Assembly (NCBI RefSeq): GCF_000380145.1 | Contig: NZ_KB904630.1 | Span: 62,001-126,000 of the forward strand | DNA length: 64,000 bases | Direction of reading: 5' to 3' | Source of the DNA: Streptococcus thoraltensis DSM 12221 | Lineage (GTDB): Bacteria > Bacillota > Bacilli > Lactobacillales > Streptococcaceae | Notes under the pieces: model-generated | The model's database searches: none | What the model was told of the DNA's origin: nothing | Seen by the model: the letters and a program-made list of their open reading frames with translations, nothing else | Program-made: the position numbers and the translations under genes | In this document: one piece after another, positions 55,395 through 64,000 of the stretch | Layout: every line of letters begins with the position of its first letter | How positions within the stretch are numbered: the stretch's first letter is position 1

Positions 55395-55422
55395 TATAAT
55401 AGAAAATATAAAAACGGTTACA
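55395..55422 (+). promoter_or_regulatory. pflA promoter with possible cre site
   Basis: TATAAT at 55395-55400. TAAAAACGGTTACA at 55409-55422 matches the cre consensus TGNAARCGNWWNCA at 13 of 14 positions and covers the predicted transcript start, a position typical of CcpA repression. Confidence 0.5.
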
Positions 55423-55449
55423 TAAAGTTTTCACGTATGGGAGGTTGCA

Positions 55450-56241
55450 ATGACTGAAATTGATTATTCACAGGTAACGGGAATGGTACATTCAACAGAA
55501 AGTTTCGGGTCTGTTGATGGTCCAGGTATTCGTTTTATTGTCTTCATGCAAGGTTGTAAAATGCGTTGTCAGTATTGTCATAATCCTGATACTTGGCAAA
55601 TGGAGACGAATAATTCACAGGAAAGAACAGTCGAAGACGTCTTAAATGAAGCAATGAAATACCGTCATTTCTGGGGGAAACATGGTGGAATTACCGTTTC
55701 AGGTGGAGAAGCTCTTCTACAAATTGAGTTTGTTACAGCCCTTTTTCATGAAGCAAAAAAATATGGTATCCATTGCACTCTGGACACTTGTGCTCTACCA
55801 TTTCGTGACAAGCCAGCCTATCATGAGATTTTTGACAAGCTTTTAGAAGTGACTGATTTGGTACTTCTTGATATTAAAGCCATTCGTCCTGAGAAACACA
55901 AAATTGTAACAGGTCAATCTAACCGCAATATCCTAGCTTGTGCTCGCTATCTTTCTGACAAGGGGAAACCTGTTTGGATTCGTCACGTCTTGGTTCCTGG
56001 ATTGACAGATGTCGATGAAGAATTGGAAGAACTGGGTGAATTTGTCAAAACACTTAAAAATGTGGATAAGTTTGAAGTCCTACCTTATCATACAATGGGT
56101 GAGTTTAAGTGGCGTGAATTAGGAGTTCCGTATAAACTTGAAGGTGTTAAACCGCCAACACCAGCGCGTGTTCAAAATGCCAAGGACATCATGAAGACAG
56201 AAACTTACACAGAATACATGAAACGCATGCAAGGTGCTTAA
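55450..56241 (+). CDS. pflA: Pyruvate formate-lyase activating enzyme
   Basis: 263 residues with the radical-SAM cysteine triad CKMRCQYC (followed by HNPDTW), ESFGSVDGPGIRFIVFMQG at the start and VSGGEALLQ (SAM-binding GGE). It makes the glycyl radical on pyruvate formate-lyase during fermentation. RBS GGGAGG. It is monocistronic between two terminators. Confidence 0.95.
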   Translation: MTEIDYSQVTGMVHSTESFGSVDGPGIRFIVFMQGCKMRCQYCHNPDTWQMETNNSQERTVEDVLNEAMKYRHFWGKHGGITVSGGEALLQIEFVTALFHEAKKYGIHCTLDTCALPFRDKPAYHEIFDKLLEVTDLVLLDIKAIRPEKHKIVTGQSNRNILACARYLSDKGKPVWIRHVLVPGLTDVDEELEELGEFVKTLKNVDKFEVLPYHTMGEFKWRELGVPYKLEGVKPPTPARVQNAKDIMKTETYTEYMKRMQGA

Positions 56242-56251
56242 TTGAATTCAG

Positions 56252-56278
56252 CTGGGACAATAGTCCTAGTTTTTTATT
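56252..56278 (+). terminator. Terminator after pflA
   Basis: CTGGGAC, AATA, GTCCTAG, then TTTTTTATT. Confidence 0.75.
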
Positions 56279-56384
56279 ATAGTTTTTGTAAGATGAAGTA
56301 GCTTATTTACCAGCAAGCCCTTTGGTAGTTAGCCTGACTTATGGTATAATGTAACAGAATTTAAAATAATAAAGAGGTACAAAC

Positions 56385-57320
56385 ATGTCTAAATTTTTAG
56401 TTTTTGGTCATCAAAATCCTGACACAGATGCCATTGCATCATCATATGGATGGGCATACTTGGAGCGCACAGCCTTTGGTCGTGACGCTGAAGCAGTAGC
56501 ACTTGGTACACCAAATGAGGAGACAGCTTTTGCGCTAAACTACTTTGGTGTAGAGGCTCCACGTGTGGTTGAATCAGCTAAAGCTGAGGGTGTTAGCCAA
56601 GTTATCTTGACTGACCACAACGAATTTCAACAGTCAATCTCAGACATCCATGACGTAGAAGTGGTAGCTGTTATTGATCATCACCGTGTGGCTAATTTTG
56701 AGACTGCAAACCCTCTTTACATGCGCTTAGAACCGGTTGGATCTGCGTCATCAATCGTTTTTCGTGCTGCCAAAGAAAACAATGTAGAACTTCCAAAAGA
56801 AGTTGCCGGTCTTTTGCTTTCAGGATTGATTTCCGATACACTTCTTTTGAAATCACCAACCACTCACGAATCAGACCCACAGGTTGCTAAAGAATTGGCA
56901 GAAATTGCTGGTATCAACTTGGAAGAATACGGTCTTGAATTGCTCAAAGCAGGTACAAATCTCGCTAGCAAGTCAGCGGCAGAATTGATTGATATTGATG
57001 CAAAAACATTTGAACTTAACGGTAACAATGTCCGTGTAGCTCAAGTAAACACTGTTGATATTAATGATGTCTTGGAACGCCAAGAGGAAATCGAAGCGGC
57101 AATCTCAGAAGCTGTTGTATCAGAAGGTTACTCCGACTTCGTCTTGATGATTACTGATATTCTTAACTCAAACTCAGAAATCCTTGCACTTGGTTCAAAT
57201 ATGGACAAGGTTGAAGCAGCGTTTAACTTCAAACTTGAAAACAATCACGCATTTCTTGAAGGTGCCGTTTCACGTAAGAAACAAGTGGTACCACAATTAA
57301 CAGAAAGCTTCAATGCTTAA
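56385..57320 (+). CDS. ppaC: Manganese-dependent inorganic pyrophosphatase
   Basis: 311 residues of the DHH family II pyrophosphatase: [47 protein letters not shown] and [10 protein letters not shown] (C-terminal substrate loop). It hydrolyses PPi to two phosphates and needs Mn2+ or Co2+. -10 TGG-TATAAT near 56342-56350, RBS AAAGAGG. Confidence 0.96.
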   Translation: MSKFLVFGHQNPDTDAIASSYGWAYLERTAFGRDAEAVALGTPNEETAFALNYFGVEAPRVVESAKAEGVSQVILTDHNEFQQSISDIHDVEVVAVIDHHRVANFETANPLYMRLEPVGSASSIVFRAAKENNVELPKEVAGLLLSGLISDTLLLKSPTTHESDPQVAKELAEIAGINLEEYGLELLKAGTNLASKSAAELIDIDAKTFELNGNNVRVAQVNTVDINDVLERQEEIEAAISEAVVSEGYSDFVLMITDILNSNSEILALGSNMDKVEAAFNFKLENNHAFLEGAVSRKKQVVPQLTESFNA

Positions 57321-57329
57321 AAGATGACA

Positions 57330-57361
57330 AAAGGTAGAAATCATTTTCAATTTCTACCTTT
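57330..57361 (+). terminator. Terminator after ppaC
   Basis: A perfect 12-bp stem AAAGGTAGAAAT / ATTTCTACCTTT with an 8-nt loop. Confidence 0.75.
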
Positions 57362-57365
57362 CGGA

Positions 57366-57634
57366 TTGGAGAAAAAGTCCATTTTGGACATTTTCTTCAA
57401 TCTTTTTTTTTTGTAGCTAAAAACAAAACTCCCAAAAACGTTGAAATAATAGCGTTTCTAAAAGTTTATACTCTTCGAAAATCAAAAGCAGACCTTGTTG
57501 ACTTGATTTGATGGCCTTCAGTTCTATCTGCATCGGCGGCGGCTAGCCTGTTTTTGATTTTCAGTGAGTATTAGTTATTCTTCATCTCCCTGCAAGATTT
57601 CCCGAATTATCAAATTTTAAGGAGTTTGTCTACC
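57366..57634 (+). repeat. Repeat family C, copy C2 (occupied by A5)
   Basis: Same order of blocks as C1 on the reverse strand: GTCCATTTTGGAC hairpin, CCAAAAACGTTGAAATAA, CATCTCCCTGC, GAGTTTGTCTACC, but split after AAAAGTTT by copy A5. Confidence 0.65.
57478..57571. repeat. Repeat family A, copy A5
   Basis: ATACTCTTCGAAAATC ... GATTTTCAGTGAGTAT with core CAGACCTTGTTGACTTGATT and a GGCGGCGG stretch. TT flanks both ends, while the empty C1 site has a single TT. Confidence 0.75.
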
Positions 57635-57760
57635 TTTTTTAGCCTTTTGTACACTGTAGTGGTGACTGATGGTCAAGTATGCGAGAGAATCATATTGGTC
57701 CTCTTTTTTTGCATGTTTCCAGCGATGAGTATTGAGTCTTTCTAAGGTGAGTTTTTATGG

Positions 57761-57960
57761 TATAGTTTTTTGAATTAACCTTGATACCTCATGACTTCCG
57801 ACTTGCCGTACTCATACTCTTCGAAAATCAAAAGCATACCTCGTTGACTTAACTTGATGAACACCGGCTCTATCTGCATCGGCGGCTAGTCTGCTTTTGA
57901 TTTTCATTGGGTATCAAGTACCTCAGTTCCTTGTCTGAAAGTTAATTCATTTGACTATAA
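57761..57960 (+). repeat. Repeat family B, copy B4 (occupied by A6)
   Basis: Starts TATAGTTTTTTGAATTAAC and ends GAAAGTTAATTCATTTGAC plus TATAA. A6 sits after GCCGTACTC, exactly where the empty copy B3 continues AAGTAC. Confidence 0.75.
57814..57914. repeat. Repeat family A, copy A6
   Basis: ATACTCTTCGAAAATC ... GATTTTCATTGGGTAT. TC lies on both sides, consistent with a 2-bp target duplication. Confidence 0.75.
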
Positions 57961-57972
57961 AGTCAAAACTGA

Positions 57973-58025
57973 AAAAGCCCTATGACCCCTGTGGTGGTGT
58001 TACCCACTACAGAAATTATAGAGAC
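57973..58025. terminator. Element E2 / terminator at the end of the fhu operon
   Basis: AAAAAGCCCTAT and ATAGAGACTTTTT form outer arms around CTGTGGTGG and CCCACTACAG. The 24 bp at 58000-58023 are identical to 37993-38016 (E1). It ends 7 bp before the fhuG stop codon's last base on the minus strand and can terminate that operon. Confidence 0.6.
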
Positions 58026-58031
58026 TTTTTG

Positions 58032-59039
58032 TTACAGTTTCACTTTCGTCATTAAATAAAGGAAATAAGGCGCCCCAATTAAGGTGACAACAATTCCGGT
58101 TGGAATCCCTGTTCCAACAAGTAATACGCGCCCGATAGTGTCAGCAACCAAAAGTAAAATCATGCCAAGGATAATACTGCTTGGTATCGTCAAATGATGA
58201 TCACCACCCAATAGTTTCCGTGTGATATGCCCAGCAACAAGTCCGACGAAGGTGATGTTACCAATTAGGACAACACTGAGAGAGGCTAGAGCAGTTGATA
58301 GGACGAGGACAATTAGTCTTTCCCTATGAAGATTTAAGCCTAGAGCTAGAGCGGTTTGTTCGTTGAGATTCATGATATTAAGAGACTGACTTTTGGTATA
58401 AGTGATGAGCCAAAGAAGAAGCAAAGCCGGTGCAAAGACTAATATCCTTGCCCATGACCCTCCAGAAATACTGCCACTCAACCAGCTGACAATGAAATCA
58501 ACTTTAAAATCATCAATGCTAGAAACAATGGTAACCATGAGTCCTGACAATATGCTGGACATGCCGATACCAGCAATGATTAAGCGTGTTGGATTTACAC
58601 CGTGATTCTTTTTACGAGAAATCCAGTAAACAGTGACAATCGTTGCTGCCCCACCCAACATTGCCAAAAAAGGTGTCAGTGCTATGGCTTTAACATCTGA
58701 CAAGTCAGAATAGCCGACAACAAGTGCAACAACTAGTCCTGCACCAGAATTGATACCTAAAATACCAGAATCAGCCAAGGGATTCTTGGTAAGGTTTTGC
58801 AGGAGCAAGCCGGCTAAGGCAAGGGATCCTCCACCCAAAAGACAGGCGATAATGCGTGGCAAACGAATTTTGGTGATAATCAGAGTCATTCCTCTAGAAG
58901 CTTGACCGGTTAAGACATCAATAAGATCCATAAAAGAAGCGTTAGCATAACCGACTGATAAGGCAATGAAAAAACAGGTAGCCAATAAGAAAATTAAGGC
59001 AAGAAAGGTTAGCTTAGTGCGTTTAGGCTGTACAATCAT
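58032..59039 (-). CDS. fhuG: Siderophore ABC transporter permease (FecCD family)
   Basis: 335 residues with about ten membrane segments. RLPRIIACLLGGGSLALAGLLLQNLTKNPLADSGILGINSGAGL is reduced here to key parts: the RLPR start, GxxLAxAG, NPLAxPxxLG-type loop and the later HITRKLLGGDHH loop that contacts the ATPase. It pairs with the product at 59036 to form the channel for ferric hydroxamate. Its start overlaps the previous stop by 4 nt. In S. pyogenes the equivalent is ftsD. Confidence 0.88.
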   Translation of the reverse strand: MIVQPKRTKLTFLALIFLLATCFFIALSVGYANASFMDLIDVLTGQASRGMTLIITKIRLPRIIACLLGGGSLALAGLLLQNLTKNPLADSGILGINSGAGLVVALVVGYSDLSDVKAIALTPFLAMLGGAATIVTVYWISRKKNHGVNPTRLIIAGIGMSSILSGLMVTIVSSIDDFKVDFIVSWLSGSISGGSWARILVFAPALLLLWLITYTKSQSLNIMNLNEQTALALGLNLHRERLIVLVLSTALASLSVVLIGNITFVGLVAGHITRKLLGGDHHLTIPSSIILGMILLLVADTIGRVLLVGTGIPTGIVVTLIGAPYFLYLMTKVKL

Positions 59040-60052
59040 AAGTATTTCCCCCTTCTAATGAGCCACAAGAAGCAAGGAAGGCCGACAACAGCAATAATGG
59101 CACTAATAGGCGTTTCTGTGGGAGGGTTGATCATTCGTGAGACAATATCGACCCAAAGTAAGAATACCGCCCCAGCGTAAGCTGATAAGGGAAGAATAAG
59201 GCGGTAATCCTTTGGAACAAAGAGTTTGATGACGTGAGGTATAATTAAACCGACAAAGGCAATCGAACCGACCATAGCAACAGCGCCTGATGAGATAACT
59301 AGAACGATTACTAATAATAATAAGGTAATGAGAAAAGTTTCTTGACCAAGGGCTTTAGCCACGGTCTCATTTAAACTGAGAATGGTTAATTGATGGGCAA
59401 ATAATTGAGCTAAGACAAGTCCAAGAATAATAATAGGAATAATCAAGCTAATCATAGACCAGTTGATTTGTGCCAGACCACCTGCCTGCCAACCAATAAC
59501 GGTGGTTTCAAGATTGAAATAGATAGTTATAGCTTGACCGAGTGCAGAAAATAGTGTGGAAACCATAGCTCCAGCCAAGATTAAACGCAGTTGATTGTAG
59601 CCCTTCCCTTTCTGATAGGATAGGATGAACACCATCAGAGCAGCAAGAGTAGAGCCAAAGAGACAAATTAATAAGATTTGGAGATAGTGGAGATTGCTAA
59701 TAAAGGCATAGGCAATGATGAGGGCTAAGCCGGCTCCAGCATTGATACCAAGAAGCCCTGGATCAGCGATGGCATTTCGTGTAATCCCTTGCATAAGAGC
59801 CCCGGCTTGAGCCATGGCAGCCCCAACAAAGATGGCAGCTAGCATACGTGGCAGACGAATATCAATCACAACATCTTGAATTTTCGAATTGGTGAGAGGG
59901 TGTTGCAAAGCAGTTAACACTTCTTTGTGAGAAAAATTAACAGCTCCAAAGCGTAAACCAATGTAGCTCCCAAATAGGAGAAGGGTAGTGAGAATGAAAA
60001 AAACAAGCCAAAGTAATTTTGGCCTATTTTGATGAGTCATTAAGGGCGTCAT
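59036..60052 (-). CDS. fhuB: Siderophore ABC transporter permease (FecCD family)
   Basis: 338 residues, same fold as its neighbour: DIRLPRMLAAIFVGAAMAQA, NAIADPGLLGINAGAGL, and FVGLIIPHVIKLFVPKDYR (ATPase contact). It starts 17 nt after the binding-protein gene. The two permeases are about as divergent from each other as FhuB halves are, consistent with an old duplication. ftsC in S. pyogenes naming. Confidence 0.88.
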   Translation of the reverse strand: MTPLMTHQNRPKLLWLVFFILTTLLLFGSYIGLRFGAVNFSHKEVLTALQHPLTNSKIQDVVIDIRLPRMLAAIFVGAAMAQAGALMQGITRNAIADPGLLGINAGAGLALIIAYAFISNLHYLQILLICLFGSTLAALMVFILSYQKGKGYNQLRLILAGAMVSTLFSALGQAITIYFNLETTVIGWQAGGLAQINWSMISLIIPIIILGLVLAQLFAHQLTILSLNETVAKALGQETFLITLLLLVIVLVISSGAVAMVGSIAFVGLIIPHVIKLFVPKDYRLILPLSAYAGAVFLLWVDIVSRMINPPTETPISAIIAVVGLPCFLWLIRRGKYL

Positions 60053-60069
60053 GATAGCCTTTCTAATGA

Positions 60070-61014
60070 TTAGTTAGCTTTTTTGACAGCAGTGGTAAAA
60101 GCATCTAGTTGTAGCTCAAGTGACATTGGGTCAGCGAAGTAGAAGAGGTTGTAGTCAACATTTAAAACGTGTCCTTCTTTAACCGCAGGAATGTTTTTCC
60201 AAACATCGCTTTCTTTAAGTGATGAGGCGGCTTTTTTATTATCTTTATTGATATTGACGACAGCATAGTCACCAATATAGTCGCCAAGAACTTCTTGAGA
60301 AACACCAAACCATCCCTTTTTAAAGACATCTTTTTGAACTTTTTCAGGTGCTTTATAGCCTAGAGCGCGGTATATTAGCTCACTGCCGCGACCAAATTCT
60401 GGACCATAGAGATAGATACTTTTATCGTAGAAATCCATCACAGTAAAAGTGGTATCTGGCTTGAGTTGCTTAGCCAGTTTCTTTTTCGTTTGAGACACTT
60501 TTTTGTCCCAATCTTGACGCCATGATTTGGCTTCTTTTTCTTTACCAAAAACCTGACCTAGTTGATCCATGACCTGAAGATAATCGCTAGCGCCAAATTC
60601 AATAGCTAGTACAGGTGCGATTTCTTTGAGCTTATCGATGTTTTCATCAAGTGAAAAAACAATAATCAAATCAGGATCTTCGGCAGCAATAGCTTCAGTA
60701 TCAGCTGATGTCAGTTGTGGCAATCCTTTTAATTTATCGCCAAAAGCAGTGCTATTTTTTTCTAAATCAAGAGAATAAGAAGAGACATCAACACCAAGTT
60801 TTAAAAGATAACCCGTGTATGAATAAGCAAAGTTGACGACTTTTTTAGGGTTTTCAGGGACATCACCATAGTAGGTAAATCCTTTTATCTTAGGCATGCT
60901 AGAGATTTTAACTTCTTCTGATTTTGCGGTTTCTTTTTTAGAAGAGCTACAAGCTACCAGAAGAAAACAAGCAGTAATAAGACAAATGAGCGTTAGGAAT
61001 TTGCGATTTTTCAT
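60070..61014 (-). CDS. fhuD: Siderophore-binding lipoprotein
   Basis: 314 residues. Lipobox LLVACSSSKK (Cys22) and a periplasmic-binding-protein class III fold with KKVVNFAYSYTGYLLKLGVD, AAEDPDLIIVFSLDENIDKL, FTVMDFYDKSIYLYG and ADPMSLELQLDAF. It captures ferric hydroxamates such as ferrichrome outside the membrane. 4-nt overlap with the ATPase gene. ftsB in S. pyogenes naming. Confidence 0.9.
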   Translation of the reverse strand: MKNRKFLTLICLITACFLLVACSSSKKETAKSEEVKISSMPKIKGFTYYGDVPENPKKVVNFAYSYTGYLLKLGVDVSSYSLDLEKNSTAFGDKLKGLPQLTSADTEAIAAEDPDLIIVFSLDENIDKLKEIAPVLAIEFGASDYLQVMDQLGQVFGKEKEAKSWRQDWDKKVSQTKKKLAKQLKPDTTFTVMDFYDKSIYLYGPEFGRGSELIYRALGYKAPEKVQKDVFKKGWFGVSQEVLGDYIGDYAVVNINKDNKKAASSLKESDVWKNIPAVKEGHVLNVDYNLFYFADPMSLELQLDAFTTAVKKAN

Positions 61015-61811
61015 AAATCCTCCGAATGTGATAATAATTGATAAGAGAGTAAAATGGGACGTTTGGAAACAGGATCGTCGATAATATGAGCCTTGATTTG
61101 GAAAATATCTTCAATACGTTTAGAGGTAATAATCTCTTTAACAGGTCCTTGATAACGAATTTTCCCTTTCTTCATAGCGATGATGTGATCGGAAAAACGG
61201 GCTGATAAATTGAGGTCATGGAGAACCATGATAATGGTTTTATCAGATTCTTTATTTAGGCGTTCCAACAATTCAAGAACTTCAAGTTGGTGGTTGAGAT
61301 CCAGATAAGTCGTTGGTTCATCTAGAAAAATAGTATCGGTATCTTGAGCCAAAGCCATGGCAATCCAGACACGTTGGCGCTGACCTCCGCTGAGACTATC
61401 TACTTCAAGATTGGCAAGTTCTGTTACCTTTGTCATTTCCATTGCCCAGTGGATGCGATTGCGGTCATGAGCTGTCAGAGTTCCCAGATATTTTTGGTGA
61501 GGAAAGCGACCATAGGATACTAATTCATAAACTGTAATGCCCTCAGTTGCTTCTAGAACTTGAGGGAGCAGAGCGATTTTTTTTGCAACCTCTTTAGTGG
61601 GCATTGTTGCGATAGACTGACCATCAAGGTAAATCTGTCCTTTTTTGATGCTATGGATACGCGTCAAGGCTTTGAGTAAGGTAGATTTCCCGCAACCGTT
61701 AGCGCCGATGATGGTAGTTATGGCACCTCTAGGAAGACTGACCGAAAGATTTTCAATAATGGTAGTGTGATCATATGCCACATCAATATCGTGGGCTTGA
61801 ATCTCTGACAA
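61011..61811 (-). CDS. fhuC: Siderophore ABC transporter ATPase
   Basis: 266 residues from a TTG at 61811, chosen because GGAGG stands 7 nt ahead of it; the ATG at 61844 has no RBS and adds 11 residues unlike the family. Walker A IIGANGCGKSTLLKAL, signature VDSLSGGQRQRVWIA, Walker B DTIFLDEPTTYLDLNHQLEVL. It powers uptake through FhuB/FhuG. First gene of the fhuC-D-B-G operon. ftsA in S. pyogenes naming. Confidence 0.92.
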   Translation of the reverse strand: MSEIQAHDIDVAYDHTTIIENLSVSLPRGAITTIIGANGCGKSTLLKALTRIHSIKKGQIYLDGQSIATMPTKEVAKKIALLPQVLEATEGITVYELVSYGRFPHQKYLGTLTAHDRNRIHWAMEMTKVTELANLEVDSLSGGQRQRVWIAMALAQDTDTIFLDEPTTYLDLNHQLEVLELLERLNKESDKTIIMVLHDLNLSARFSDHIIAMKKGKIRYQGPVKEIITSKRIEDIFQIKAHIIDDPVSKRPILLSYQLLSHSEDL

Positions 61812-61930
61812 GGTAGGTCCTCCATTCTTAAAGTAACATTTCATCGACGAAATCTATGACGTGTTTTAAAGATTAAAAAATCCAATTTTTTAACTATTTA
61901 TTCGGTCTGATCTTGACTAATCCGTGTTTG

Positions 61931-61971
61931 ATTATAGCATAGTAAAAAGGCTTTCAAAAGCCCTTTTTACC
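61931..61971 (-). promoter_or_regulatory. murE terminator and fhu promoter
   Basis: On the reverse strand AAAAAGGGCTTT, TG, AAAGCCTTTTT is a terminator for murE, and TGC-TATAAT (hexamer 61936-61931) right behind it is an extended -10 for the fhu operon; the -35 would fall inside the hairpin. Confidence 0.65.
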
Positions 61972-61996
61972 TCTTTTTGCAGAAAATTTTCTTAAC

Positions 61997-62054
61997 AATA
62001 ATCATTCAAAAAAATATCAATAATAGTTATAAAAATGAGTGATAATCATTCTAA
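61997..62054. promoter_or_regulatory. Possible Fur/PerR-type boxes
   Basis: TGATAATCATTCTAA (62040-62054) and AATAATCATTCAA (61997-62009) resemble the 7-1-7 ATAATNATTAT pattern. They lie 60-120 bp upstream of the fhu -10, between it and the murE stop. Iron or peroxide control would fit the operon but is unproven. Confidence 0.4.
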
Positions 62055-62058
62055 ATAA

Positions 62059-63504
62059 TCATAAAAATGCTTTTGCAACTTCTAAATCGCCATCGTATTC
62101 AGCGCGTTTACCTTCGACGATTTGATAGGCGTCTGCTCCTTTACCAGCAATGATGACGGCATCGTTTTCATTTACCGTTTCTTTCATAGCGGCTTGAATA
62201 GCTTCCTTACGGTCAATAATGATTTTGACAGGACGGCTGATGTGGCTAGCGATTTCTTCAGAGATGGTTTGTGGATTTTCAAAGTTGGGGTCGTCAGCCG
62301 TTAGGATAACACCTAGACTGGGGTACTGATTAATGACATGACCAAAGTCAGCACGGCGACTCTCTCCTTTGTTACCTGGGGCACCCAAAATCAAAGTAAT
62401 CTGCCCTTTTTGGTGTTGACTGACAACCTCCAGTAATTTGGTTAGGCTATCGCCGTTGTGAGCATAATCGACAAATACTTTTGCACCGTTTTCTTGTGTC
62501 AAAACTTCCATGCGACCAGGGACACGGGTCTTAGAAATGCCTTTTTTGATGTCCTCAAGGCTTGCTCCCAGACGTAGACAGGCTAATCCGGCGGCAATGG
62601 CATTCTCTTGATTAAAGTCTCCAATTAATTGAATATCGTAATGTCCAGCTAGTTTCCCGATAGCATCAAAAGAAAAAGCAGTGCTGTTCTGAATAGCATT
62701 GTCAGAATCTTGACCATAGAAATCATGGGGGATATTTTCAACTTGTTCTTTAACAACTTGGAAGTGTTCCATACCACTGTTGATAACGGTTGCCTTGCTA
62801 TTGAGCATTAGCAGACGCTTGTGGTAGAAATAATCTTCAAAGGTTGGGTGTTCAATGGGTCCAATGTGGTCAGGGCTGATATTGAGAAAGACCCCGACAT
62901 CAAAGGTTAAGCCATAGACACGTTTGACCAGATAAGCCTGACTGGAGACTTCCATAATCAGATGAGTCATGCCGTTTGAGACAGCCTCAGACATCATTTT
63001 AAAAAGGTCTAAACTTTCAGGTGTGGTCAAGGTTGACTTGAAAAAGGTTTTGCCATCTAAAGTCGTATTCATTGTTGATAGCATGGCTGGCTTATGGCTT
63101 TCTTTCAAGATGTGATAGGCAAAATAGGCAGCAGTTGTCTTACCTTTAGTACCTGTAAATGCCAGTAATTGGAGTTTTTCTTGAGGGTTATCGTAAAAAT
63201 CCATAGCAATCAGACTCATGGCTTGTTTGATGTCATTGACCAAGATTGCTGGGATACCGACTTCATAATCAATTTCAGAAACATACCAGCTAAGTCCCTC
63301 AGAGATGGCTTGTTCTAGAAATTCAGCTTTGAAGGATGCGCCTTTGGCAAAAAAAAGTGTCCTAGCATCGACATCTCGGCTGTCATAGCTTAATTTATCA
63401 AAACTAACCCCTTGCCAGTTAAAGAAATAACCTTGAGGGTGATTGATTTGACGGTAATTTTGATCGTTCTTTAATATATCTAATACGGTTTCTATTTGCA
63501 TCAT
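62059..63504 (-). CDS. murE: UDP-MurNAc-L-Ala-D-Glu--L-lysine ligase
   Basis: 481 residues. ATP-binding [23 protein letters not shown] (UMAG contact), [20 protein letters not shown], and [10 protein letters not shown], the motif that in Gram-positive cocci selects L-lysine (DAP enzymes have DNPR). It adds the third amino acid of the peptidoglycan stem. Start at 63504 or the next ATG at 63501. It is divergent from the flippase gene. Confidence 0.93.
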   Translation of the reverse strand: MMQIETVLDILKNDQNYRQINHPQGYFFNWQGVSFDKLSYDSRDVDARTLFFAKGASFKAEFLEQAISEGLSWYVSEIDYEVGIPAILVNDIKQAMSLIAMDFYDNPQEKLQLLAFTGTKGKTTAAYFAYHILKESHKPAMLSTMNTTLDGKTFFKSTLTTPESLDLFKMMSEAVSNGMTHLIMEVSSQAYLVKRVYGLTFDVGVFLNISPDHIGPIEHPTFEDYFYHKRLLMLNSKATVINSGMEHFQVVKEQVENIPHDFYGQDSDNAIQNSTAFSFDAIGKLAGHYDIQLIGDFNQENAIAAGLACLRLGASLEDIKKGISKTRVPGRMEVLTQENGAKVFVDYAHNGDSLTKLLEVVSQHQKGQITLILGAPGNKGESRRADFGHVINQYPSLGVILTADDPNFENPQTISEEIASHISRPVKIIIDRKEAIQAAMKETVNENDAVIIAGKGADAYQIVEGKRAEYDGDLEVAKAFL

Positions 63505-63533
63505 ACTTCTTATTTTAGACCTATGGCTATAGT

Positions 63534-63562
63534 TTTACAAGTCCTATGCAAAAGTTTATAAT
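63534..63562 (+). promoter_or_regulatory. Promoter of the flippase gene
   Basis: TTTACA (63534-63539), 17 nt, TATAAT (63557-63562). Confidence 0.7.
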
Positions 63563-63592
63563 AAATTGAAGAAAATTTAGAAGGATAAGAAA

Positions 63593-64000
63593 ATGTCTGA
63601 AAGCAAATCCAAAGTCTCCCAACAGGAGCAGATGATGCGTGGGACTGCCTGGTCGGCAGCCGGAAGTTTCATCAGTCGTTTATTAGGAGTGGTCTATATC
63701 ATTCCTTGGTACCTGTGGATGGGCGAGCATGCCAATGAGGCTAACGCGCTTTTTACGCAAGGTTATAACATCTACTCGCTCTTTCTTTTGATTTCCACAT
63801 CGGGCTTAAATGTGGCAGTGGCGAAACAGATTGCAAAATATAATGCCATGGACAGGCGAGCTGAGACGATGCAGTTGATTCGTGAATTCCTCAAGTTCAT
63901 GCTGATTCTTGGTCTCATCAGTGCCGGGATTATGTTTTTCCTGTCTCCAGTTATTGCGAGACTTTCAGGGGCAGGAGATGAGCTAATACCGGTTATTCAA
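63593..64000 (+). CDS. MurJ/YtgP-type lipid flippase, N-terminal part
   Basis: 136 residues are inside the window from the ATG at 63593 (RBS AAGGATAAG): QQEQMMRGTAWSAAGSFISRLLGVVYIIPW and GYNIYSLFLLISTSGLNVAVAKQIAKYN. The GTAWSxxGxFISRLLG opening is that of the MVF/MOP polysaccharide flippases. The S. pyogenes homologue YtgP, also beside murE, can replace E. coli MurJ, so a lipid II flippase is likely. The 3' end is beyond the window. Confidence 0.85.
   Translation, partial: MSESKSKVSQQEQMMRGTAWSAAGSFISRLLGVVYIIPWYLWMGEHANEANALFTQGYNIYSLFLLISTSGLNVAVAKQIAKYNAMDRRAETMQLIREFLKFMLILGLISAGIMFFLSPVIARLSGAGDELIPVIQ

Overview
The window looks like a low-GC Streptococcus chromosome, most likely of the pyogenic type. 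The evidence is gene content and order: tsaE-GNAT-brpA, a riboflavin-riboswitch-controlled ribU, pflA-ppaC, a ferrichrome-type fhu/fts operon beside murE and a ytgP/murJ-type flippase, an LPXTG surface protein and a type I-C CRISPR-Cas locus. Species cannot be fixed from sequence alone. No rRNA or tRNA gene was seen. Layout: 1-4.9 kb is core (HAD phosphatase fragment, DUF1361 membrane protein, purine permease, tsaE-GNAT-brpA operon). 5-8.7 kb holds a catabolite-controlled, flavinylated surface reductase and a decayed ISNCY-type insertion sequence. 8.8-14.8 kb has an FMN riboswitch with ribU, a PAP2 phosphatase, a YeiH-type transporter and an operon of mnmM, a small coiled-coil protein and a Na+/H+ antiporter. 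15.4-25.9 kb is an unusual surface/chaperone/ABC cluster: two membrane proteins and one small protein share a W-x3-F-x4-GR-x-P-[ST] head motif, and they flank a lidless Hsp70, its small partner, an ABC transporter whose ATPase is frameshifted in a G7 tract, and two paralogous extracellular proteins. 25.9-30.7 kb has a T-box leader, a helix-hairpin-helix protein and valS. 30.8-36.5 kb is a defence island (TIR/SEFIR-STAND NTPase plus a type II restriction-modification pair). 36.5-49.5 kb holds a decayed IS110, cas3, an interrupted segment, then cas5c-cas8c-cas7-cas4-cas1-cas2 and a 30-repeat array. 49.6-64 kb is core again (ogt, ArsC/Spx-like protein, surface amidase, nth, CorC-type protein, pflA, ppaC, fhu operon, murE, murJ-like flippase). 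Most notable observation: just after cas3, on the strand opposite to the cas genes, there is what looks like a complete crRNA-like small RNA gene. It has an extended -10 promoter, a repeat with the same 12-nt 3' tail as the array but a wholly different, still self-complementary stem, a 28-nt pseudo-spacer and an intrinsic terminator that overlaps the cas3 stop codon. The pseudo-spacer's first 11 bases match, except at position 6, a TTC-flanked site inside the divergent promoter region of the same gene. This is the pattern expected of a CreR/CreA-type guide that uses Cascade as a repressor, here in a type I-C locus. Other notable structure: the CRISPR-Cas segment is bracketed by a duplicated 5' end of ogt. 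A ~100-bp mobile repeat (family A) is nested inside two other small repeat families (B and C), each also present in an empty form. The valS-type T-box lies about 1.9 kb from valS, behind another gene.
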